Origin: Candidatus Mediterraneibacter gallistercoris
Lineage (GTDB): Bacteria > Bacillota_A > Clostridia > Lachnospirales > Lachnospiraceae
Length of the DNA stretch: 11,384 nt
Reading direction: 5' to 3'
Assembly (NCBI GenBank): GCA_019119745.1
Contig: DWWI01000112.1
Span: 1-11,384, forward strand
The notes under the pieces were generated by a model, which saw nothing but the letters and a program-made list of their open reading frames with translations, searched no databases and was not told the DNA's origin. The position numbers and the translations under genes were made by a program. Positions 6,451 through 11,384 of the stretch are shown piece after piece. Each line of letters begins with the position of its first letter. The first letter of the stretch is position 1.

Positions 6451-7158
6451 ATGAAAGTACCTCAGCATATTGCGATCATACTAGACGGAAACGGTCGCTG
6501 GGCAAAGGCAAAGGGAATGCCGCGTAATTATGGTCATGCCCAGGGAAGTAAAAATGTAGAGCGTATCTGTGAAGAAGCGTGGCGCATGGGTATCAAATAT
6601 CTGACGGTCTATGCGTTTTCCACGGAAAACTGGAACCGGCCGGACAGCGAGGTGGCGGCTCTTATGACGCTTCTGCGCAACTATATGAAGACCTGTCTGA
6701 AGACAGCGGCTAAGAATGATATGAAGATCCGTGTCATCGGGGATATCGAGCCGCTGGATGACGACATCAAGAAAAGGATCAGGGAGCTTGAGGCGGCAAC
6801 AGTGAATAATGGAGGGCTTAATTTTACTATAGCACTCAATTACGGCAGCAGGGATGAACTTACAAGAGCGGCCCGGAAGATGGCCCGGGACTGCGCAGAC
6901 GGGAAGCTGAAGGCTGATGATATCGACGAAGCGGTGTTTGAGTCCTATCTTGATACCCATGGTATTCCGGATCCGGATCTGATGATCCGCACCAGCGGTG
7001 AACAGAGGCTGTCCAATTATCTGCTGTGGCAGCTTGCCTATTCGGAATTCTATTTTACAGATGTTCCATGGCCGGATTTTACGAAAGAAGAGCTGGCGAA
7101 AGCAATAGAGGAATATAACCACAGACACAGAAGATTCGGCGGAGTAGAGGAGGCGTAA
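6451..7158 (+). CDS. uppS: isoprenyl transferase (undecaprenyl diphosphate synthase)
   Basis: Adds isopentenyl units in cis to farnesyl diphosphate to build the C55 lipid carrier used for peptidoglycan and other wall polymers. The 235-residue product is of normal length. The substrate-binding motif is LDGNGRWAK at 11-19, with catalytic D12; most family members have Met rather than Leu before this Asp, a conservative change. FSTENW (56-61), RTSGEQRLSN (180-189) and E199 in QLAYSEF, the expected Mg ligand, are present. The ribosome site is GAGAGGA. Its downstream RBS for cdsA lies in its own final codons, and the two genes are five bases apart. dxr in the same operon supplies the precursor pathway. 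Confidence 0.97.
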   Translation: MKVPQHIAIILDGNGRWAKAKGMPRNYGHAQGSKNVERICEEAWRMGIKYLTVYAFSTENWNRPDSEVAALMTLLRNYMKTCLKTAAKNDMKIRVIGDIEPLDDDIKKRIRELEAATVNNGGLNFTIALNYGSRDELTRAARKMARDCADGKLKADDIDEAVFESYLDTHGIPDPDLMIRTSGEQRLSNYLLWQLAYSEFYFTDVPWPDFTKEELAKAIEEYNHRHRRFGGVEEA

Positions 7159-7163
7159 AGTTT

Positions 7164-7979
7164 ATGTTCAGAACAAGGCTGTTGAGCGGAATCCTTTTGA
7201 TGGTCATTGCGCTCGTGACTCTGATCAGAGGAGGAGATCTGCTTTTCTTTGTCCTGCTGATCATCAGTCTGATCGGTATGACAGAGCTTTATAAAGTATT
7301 CGGAATCGAAAAGAAACCGCCGGGTACAATAGGGTATATCGCTGCGATTGTATATTACGCGCTTGTATATTTTGAGCAGCAGCTTCCGGGAGATAAGATG
7401 ACTTGGTTCATGATGCTGTTCATGGCATTTTTGATCTGCGAGATGGCTGCACTTGTATTTGCCTATCCGAAATATAATACCCAGCAGATATTCGCCGCAT
7501 TTTTCGGAATGTTTTACGTGACGGTGATGCTGTCCTACATTTACCAGACGAGACTGCTGGAGGGCGGTATCTTTACTGTATGGCTCGTCTTTGTGTGTTC
7601 ATGGGGATGCGACACATGCGCATACTGTGTGGGTATGCTGATCGGAAAGCATAAGATGGCGCCGGTCTTAAGCCCGAAGAAATCAGTGGAAGGCGGTATT
7701 GGCGGTATTCTGGGAGCGGCGCTTATCGGCGTGCTCTACGCTCTGGCGATCAACTACTGGGGAAATGCAGGGGCAGACGTTCTTTCTTATGCGATTATCG
7801 GAGCCGCCGGCGGTGCGATATCCCAGATCGGTGATCTGGCGGCATCTGCTATCAAGCGGTATCACAATATCAAAGATTACGGAAAGCTGATACCCGGGCA
7901 CGGCGGGATCCTGGACCGGTTTGACAGTGTCATTTTCACGGCTCCGATCATATATTATCTTGCGCTCCTTTTGCACTGA
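7164..7979 (+). CDS. cdsA: phosphatidate cytidylyltransferase (CDP-diglyceride synthase)
   Basis: Integral membrane enzyme that makes CDP-diacylglycerol from CTP and phosphatidate, the branch point for bacterial phospholipids. The 271-residue product has multiple hydrophobic segments and the complete family signature near the C-terminus: S228, K231-R232, K237-D238, then LIPGHGGILDRFD at 242-254. SPKKSVEGG (170-178) is a second conserved block. The start follows GGAGG located within the last uppS codons at suitable spacing. It sits between uppS and dxr as in many Firmicutes. A 79-base gap follows before dxr, with no terminator seen. Confidence 0.97.
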   Translation: MFRTRLLSGILLMVIALVTLIRGGDLLFFVLLIISLIGMTELYKVFGIEKKPPGTIGYIAAIVYYALVYFEQQLPGDKMTWFMMLFMAFLICEMAALVFAYPKYNTQQIFAAFFGMFYVTVMLSYIYQTRLLEGGIFTVWLVFVCSWGCDTCAYCVGMLIGKHKMAPVLSPKKSVEGGIGGILGAALIGVLYALAINYWGNAGADVLSYAIIGAAGGAISQIGDLAASAIKRYHNIKDYGKLIPGHGGILDRFDSVIFTAPIIYYLALLLH

Positions 7980-8058
7980 GCAGAGAAAAGGATCCTGCAA
8001 TAACGCGATGATCCGGAAAAACGTATATTAATGATCAGAAACGAGGTTTACGAAAACG

Positions 8059-9201
8059 ATGAAAAAAATTGCTGTTCTGGGTTCTACAGGCTCTATTGGA
8101 ACTCAGACTCTTGAAATCGTAAGGACAAATGGAGATATTAAAGTGACAGCACTTGCGGCGGGAAGAAATATCAGCCTTCTGGAGAAACAGATCCGAGAAT
8201 TCCGGCCGAAGCTGGCCGCTGTCTGGAGTGAAGAGCTTGCACAGGAATTGAAGACGCGTGTCAGAGATCTTGATGTGGAGGTTGTCTCAGGAATGGACGG
8301 ACTTCTGGCTGTGGCTTCCGAACAGGAGACGGAGATTCTTGTGACGGCGATAGTCGGGATGATCGGAATCCTTCCGACTATCGAGGCAATCAAGGCGGGA
8401 AAAGATATTGCCCTGGCAAATAAAGAAACACTTGTGACAGCAGGACACATCATCATGCCGCTGGCTGAAAAATACCATGTATCTATTCTTCCGGTAGACA
8501 GTGAACACAGTGCCATCTTCCAGTCTCTGCAGGGAGGACAAAGAAAAGCGCTGCACAAGATACTTCTGACCGCGTCGGGCGGCCCGTTCCGCGGAAAGAA
8601 GAGAGAAGAACTGGAGAATATACAGGTGGAAGACGCCCTGAAGCATCCGAACTGGGAGATGGGGCGAAAGATCACGATTGATTCCTCCACCATGGTAAAC
8701 AAAGGACTGGAAGTGATCGAGGCAAAATGGCTTTTCGGAGTTACGGTGGACCAGATACAGGTGGTTGTCCAGCCGCAGAGCATCATTCATTCAATGGTAG
8801 AATATGAAGACGGTGCAGTTATCGCGCAGCTCGGAACACCGGATATGAAGCTTCCCATCCAGTATGCGCTTTATTATCCGGAGAGGAGATATCTGCCCGG
8901 AGACCGGCTGGATTTCGGACAGCTTTCGCAGATCACATTTGAAAAGCCTGATATAGAGACTTTCTACGGACTGAGGCTGGCGATCGAAGCGGGAAAGAAA
9001 GGCGGTTCTCTTCCGACAGTATTCAACGCTGCCAATGAAAAAGCAGTGGCATTATTCCTTGACCGGAAGATCCGTTATCTCCAGATACCCGAGATCATCC
9101 AGGCATGTATGGAAAACCATAAGAATATCGCTGACCCGAGCGTGGAAGAGATACTAAAGACAGAGCAGGAAACATATGAATTTATAAAAAACAGGTGGTA
9201 A
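8059..9201 (+). CDS. dxr: 1-deoxy-D-xylulose 5-phosphate reductoisomerase
   Basis: NADPH-dependent enzyme converting DXP to 2-C-methyl-D-erythritol 4-phosphate, the committed step of the MEP isoprenoid pathway. The product has 380 residues, normal for the family. The dinucleotide-binding motif GSTGSIGTQTLEIV is at 8-21 and LANKETLVTAG at 119-129. Metal ligands are D147 and E149 in PVDSEHSAIF and E218 in NKGLEVIEA; substrate-site motifs SGGPFRG (173-179) and HPNWEMG (196-202) are intact. The start follows GAGG with a rather long spacing of about 12 bases, but it opens directly into the conserved MKKIAVLGSTG. rseP follows after three bases. Confidence 0.98.
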   Translation: MKKIAVLGSTGSIGTQTLEIVRTNGDIKVTALAAGRNISLLEKQIREFRPKLAAVWSEELAQELKTRVRDLDVEVVSGMDGLLAVASEQETEILVTAIVGMIGILPTIEAIKAGKDIALANKETLVTAGHIIMPLAEKYHVSILPVDSEHSAIFQSLQGGQRKALHKILLTASGGPFRGKKREELENIQVEDALKHPNWEMGRKITIDSSTMVNKGLEVIEAKWLFGVTVDQIQVVVQPQSIIHSMVEYEDGAVIAQLGTPDMKLPIQYALYYPERRYLPGDRLDFGQLSQITFEKPDIETFYGLRLAIEAGKKGGSLPTVFNAANEKAVALFLDRKIRYLQIPEIIQACMENHKNIADPSVEEILKTEQETYEFIKNRW

Positions 9202-9204
9202 TAC

Positions 9205-10236
9205 ATGGGTATAATCATAGCGATCCTACTATTCAGTTTTATAATTATCTTTCATGAACTGGGGCATTTTCTTCTCGCAAAGGCGAATGGCATCCGGGTA
9301 GATGAATTTTCTCTGGGGCTGGGGCCGACATTGTTTGGCAGGAAGATAGGAGGAACTTTTTTCTGTGTCAAACTGCTTCCGTTCGGCGGGGCCTGCATGA
9401 TGGGGGAAGATGACGCGGACGATATGTCAGAAGGAAGTTTCAACAGTAAATCTGTATGGGCAAGGATATCTGTCATTGCTGCGGGTCCGCTGTTTAATCT
9501 TCTTCTCGCATGGATCTTCTGCATGGTCCTGGTGGGAGCGACAGGCTATCTGTCCACCGAGATCAGTGCTGTATCCGACGGTTATTCCGCCCAGGAACAG
9601 GGCTTACAGGCCGGAGACGTGATAAAAGAAATCAACGGACGCAACGTTCATATTTGGGAAGATGTGCAGCTTTATACTTTGACACACCCGGATGATACGC
9701 CTTATGAAGTTGTATATGAGCGTGACGGGAAAGAGTATACGGCTCAGATTGAGCCGAGACAGCTGGAGGGAGATGCATCTCCTATGCTGGGAGTAACCGG
9801 AGGAAACTATGAGCGTCCGGGATTTTTCGGAACTATGCAGTACGGATTTTACAGGCTGGAGTACTGGATGCATTATACGGCGGACAGTCTGCGTATGCTC
9901 GTGACGGGGCAGGTCGGGGTTAAGGATCTGTCCGGACCAGTGGGGATTGTTGCGGTCGTGGATGACGTCTATGAGTCGGCTGCTCCGTCAGGACTTGTGA
10001 CAATTGTCTTAAGCCTGATGAATTTCGGTACTTTGCTGTCGGCAAATCTGGGTGTGATGAATCTTCTTCCTATACCGGCGCTGGACGGAGGAAGACTTGT
10101 ATTTCTTATTGTGGAGGCGGTCCGGCGCAAGAGGATCCCTCCGGAGAAAGAGGGAATGGTACATTTTGCCGGATTTGCCTTACTCATGGTGCTCATGGTA
10201 GTAGTTATGTTCAATGATATCATGAAATTGTTCTAA
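9205..10236 (+). CDS. rseP: RseP-type site-2 intramembrane zinc metalloprotease
   Basis: Regulated intramembrane protease (S2P/M50 family) that cuts membrane-anchored anti-sigma factors or signal peptide remnants; the substrate here is not known. The 343-residue product has HELGH at 17-21 in the first membrane segment (H17 and H21 bind zinc, E18 catalytic). A hydrophobic segment lies around 88-112 and a PDZ domain around 115-195 with the binding loop area GLQAGDVIKEING (133-145). The third zinc ligand D294 is in PIPALDGGRL, and a final membrane segment is at about 320-337. GPVGI (244-248) is also typical. AGGTGG overlapping the dxr stop serves as RBS. In related genomes ispG, proS or polC often follow; here a spore gene follows. 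Confidence 0.96.
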   Translation: MGIIIAILLFSFIIIFHELGHFLLAKANGIRVDEFSLGLGPTLFGRKIGGTFFCVKLLPFGGACMMGEDDADDMSEGSFNSKSVWARISVIAAGPLFNLLLAWIFCMVLVGATGYLSTEISAVSDGYSAQEQGLQAGDVIKEINGRNVHIWEDVQLYTLTHPDDTPYEVVYERDGKEYTAQIEPRQLEGDASPMLGVTGGNYERPGFFGTMQYGFYRLEYWMHYTADSLRMLVTGQVGVKDLSGPVGIVAVVDDVYESAAPSGLVTIVLSLMNFGTLLSANLGVMNLLPIPALDGGRLVFLIVEAVRRKRIPPEKEGMVHFAGFALLMVLMVVVMFNDIMKLF

Positions 10237-10249
10237 AGATTGTCTTCCG

Positions 10250-10259
10250 CATATATAAT
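10250..10259 (+). promoter_or_regulatory. possible -10 region for the SleC-like gene
   Basis: CATATATAAT (10250-10259) contains a perfect sigma-A TATAAT and also begins with CATA, the core of sporulation sigma-E and sigma-K -10 boxes (CATACA-type and CATA-N3-TA). No convincing -35 box of either kind is present, so the sigma factor cannot be decided. A mother-cell sigma factor would fit the function. Confidence 0.25.
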
Positions 10260-10293
10260 TAATTGATCATTTTAATTTATGCGGGAGACATTT

Positions 10294-11184
10294 ATGCAGT
10301 ATATAAAAGCAATGCAGGAAGAGGCTTCGGGAAAGGGAGAGCTTCAGATCAATGTCACATCGACACTGGATTCACATCCTATTGCGGAGGCACGGATATC
10401 CATTTCTTATACAGGAGTGCCGGAACAGACACTGGAGCAGGTGACGACGGATTCATCCGGACAGAGCGAAGTGCTCACTCTGGATGCCCCGCCGGAAGAG
10501 TGGAGCCTGGATCCGAATAACGAGAGACAGCCATATTCCGAGTATACGCTGGACGTCAGCGCTCCGGGATATGAGCCGGTGAGCATTGCCGGCACAGAGA
10601 TACTTGCAAATGTAAAAGCCATCCAGAATATCAGGATGCGGCCGAGTGATACGGGCGGGGAGGAAGAGGAAGTATTCGTCATCCCCGCCCATACTTTATA
10701 TGGGGATTATCCGCCTAAGATTGCAGAGGATGAGATCAAGCCGACCAACGAATCAGGCGAAATTGTCTTAAGCCGTGTGGTCGTGCCGGAGTACATTGTG
10801 GTTCATGACGGTTCTCCCAGAGATACGACAGCGACGAACTATTATGTAAAATATAAAGACTACATCAAAAATGTGGCATCCAGTGAGATATACGCCACAT
10901 GGCCCGCGAATACCATACGTGCGAATGTACTGGCGATCATGTCGTTTACCCTGAACCGGGTCTATACAGAATGGTACAGAAATCGCGGATATGATTTTAC
11001 AATTACATCGTCTACAGCTTTTGACCACAAGTGGATACCGGAACGGAATTTCTATGATACTATATCCGTGATCGTGGATGAACTGTTTGCCGCCTATTTG
11101 TCCAGGCCGAATGTGAGACAGCCGATCCTGACCCAGTACTGCGATGGAAGACGCGTGACCTGCCCGAACTGGATGACCTTATAG
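10294..11184 (+). pseudogene. sleC: SleC-like spore cortex-lytic protein, 3' end cut off (interrupted gene)
   Basis: Encodes 296 residues resembling the N-terminal two-thirds of clostridial SleC, a spore cortex-degrading lytic transglycosylase needed for germination (about 430 residues; recognised from memory of the family). A beta-rich region (about 16-116, ending AIQNIRMRP) matches the pre/pro part; then come VVHDG (169-173), NVASSEIYATWP (193-204), TEWYRNRGYDFTITSSTAFD (225-244) and CDGRRVTCPNWMT (283-295). In relatives the last motif continues QWGSK and then about 130 more residues including peptidoglycan-binding repeats. Here two foreign codons, Leu and stop, follow instead, and no other frame continues the family sequence. 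The ATG at 10294 has GGGAG six bases upstream; the in-frame ATG at 10279 has none. A serine-recombinase-like gene follows, so an inserted element probably splits this gene. Confidence 0.75.
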
Positions 11185-11201
11185 CAACAACATACAAACA
11201 C

Positions 11202-11232
11202 CCGCAACCCCTTGATTTTACTGGGATTGCGG
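11202..11232 (-). terminator. intrinsic terminator of the minus-strand recombinase-like gene
   Basis: Arms 11202-11211 and 11223-11232 form a 10-bp stem with an 11-base loop. On the minus strand all ten positions pair, one being U-G, whereas the plus strand has a C-A mismatch; this and the T-rich bases that follow on the minus strand show it is oriented for the leftward gene. The stem overlaps the last codons of that gene. It could also weakly terminate plus-strand reading from the interrupted spore gene. Confidence 0.6.
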
Positions 11233-11384
11233 CTTGTAGTAATAATAGACTTTTAATTCATCAGACTCTCTGTCGTACACGATCTTTTCGATCACGCTCT
11301 TCAAGATCTCGTTCTTCACAGTATTATCCACAGCATCGGAAGAGATTATCTCATAGACATTCCTCACGCGCTCGAGAAGATTTG
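11218..11384 (-). CDS. probable large serine recombinase, C-terminal fragment (gene continues past window)
   Basis: The minus strand is open from the window edge to a TAA at 11220-11218, giving the last 54 residues of a protein. It begins NLLERVRNVYEIISS, a helix-forming stretch, and has the block NEILKSVIEKIVYDRESDEL at 24-43, then VYYYYKPQSQ at the end. A helix followed by a KSVIEKIVYDR-type strand is how many large serine recombinases of Clostridia end (resolvase/TnpX-like integrases). The catalytic resolvase domain would lie beyond the window, so this is inference from the C-terminus only. Its convergent position against the interrupted spore gene supports an integrase role. A terminator overlaps its end. 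Confidence 0.6.
   Translation of the reverse strand, partial: NLLERVRNVYEIISSDAVDNTVKNEILKSVIEKIVYDRESDELKVYYYYKPQSQ

Larger units (their letters stand above)
11170..11384. mobile_element. probable end of a serine-recombinase integrative element inserted in the SleC-like gene
   Basis: The spore gene departs from its family at about 11178, inside a conserved motif. Within 40 bases a convergent gene resembling a large serine recombinase ends. Recombinase genes of this kind usually lie at one edge of their prophage or integrative element, next to the attachment site. The crossover should lie near 11170-11180; the exact att core cannot be set from one end. The element continues past the right edge of the window. 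Confidence 0.55.

Noticed and set aside
6481..7128. 215-codon open frame on the minus strand inside uppS
   Set aside because: It lies wholly antisense to a complete, conserved uppS and shows no domain.
7980..8058. GGATC/GATCC inverted repeat in the cdsA-dxr gap as a regulatory hairpin or terminator
   Set aside because: Only five base pairs with a 15-base loop and no T-run.
8103..8786. 227-codon open frame on the minus strand inside dxr
   Set aside because: Ser/Ile-rich antisense shadow of conserved dxr codons.
10279..10293. Upstream ATG for the SleC-like gene at 10279
   Set aside because: No ribosome site precedes it, while GGGAG inside these codons is ideally spaced for ATG 10294.
11176..11217. 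Frameshift or point nonsense mutation as cause of the short SleC-like protein
   Set aside because: Neither of the other two forward frames after 11178 resumes the expected QWGSK sequence, so the DNA itself is different.

Overview
The window reads as a chromosomal segment of a spore-forming gut Clostridium relative, most likely family Lachnospiraceae (inference). The basis is strong GGAGG-type ribosome sites, moderate GC, the Firmicutes housekeeping order pyrH-frr-uppS-cdsA-dxr-rseP, and a clostridial SleC-like spore cortex-lytic gene. No tRNA, rRNA or CRISPR array was seen.

Minus strand, 1-2083: two shikimate-pathway genes transcribed leftwards, aroF (DAHP synthase, type I-beta) and then aroB (3-dehydroquinate synthase, running off the window start). 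They catalyse the first two steps of the pathway. The gap between them holds a very regular 23-bp-arm hairpin preceded by a direct repeat of its outer arm, which looks like a REP or MITE-type mobile palindrome. A divergent intergenic region (2084-2275) separates aroF from the plus-strand genes.

Plus strand, 2276-4954: lrgA and lrgB (overlapping membrane-protein pair of the LrgAB/CidAB family), then a ClC-type chloride/proton antiporter with a C-terminal RCK_C/TrkA_C-like domain. A good sigma-A-like promoter lies inside the end of the ClC gene and probably drives the next genes.

Plus strand, 4981-10236: pyrH (UMP kinase) and frr (ribosome recycling factor), then a spacer with a large branched palindrome, a terminator and a new -10 box. 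After that come uppS (undecaprenyl diphosphate synthase), cdsA (CDP-diglyceride synthase), dxr (MEP-pathway reductoisomerase) and rseP (site-2 protease). dxr feeds isoprenoid precursors to uppS, which makes the lipid carrier for wall synthesis; cdsA makes the phospholipid precursor; rseP is an intramembrane protease.

Right end, 10294-11384: a SleC-like spore cortex-lytic gene is cut off abruptly inside a conserved motif. Immediately downstream, on the opposite strand, lies the 3' end of a gene whose product resembles the C-terminus of a large serine recombinase, with its own terminator. This looks like one end of a serine-recombinase element inserted into the spore gene. The arrangement recalls the skin element in sigK and SPbeta in spsM of Bacillus subtilis, which leave the mother-cell chromosome to rebuild a sporulation gene. 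It is the most interesting feature of the window. Whether excision occurs here cannot be told from this sequence, because the other end of the element lies outside it.
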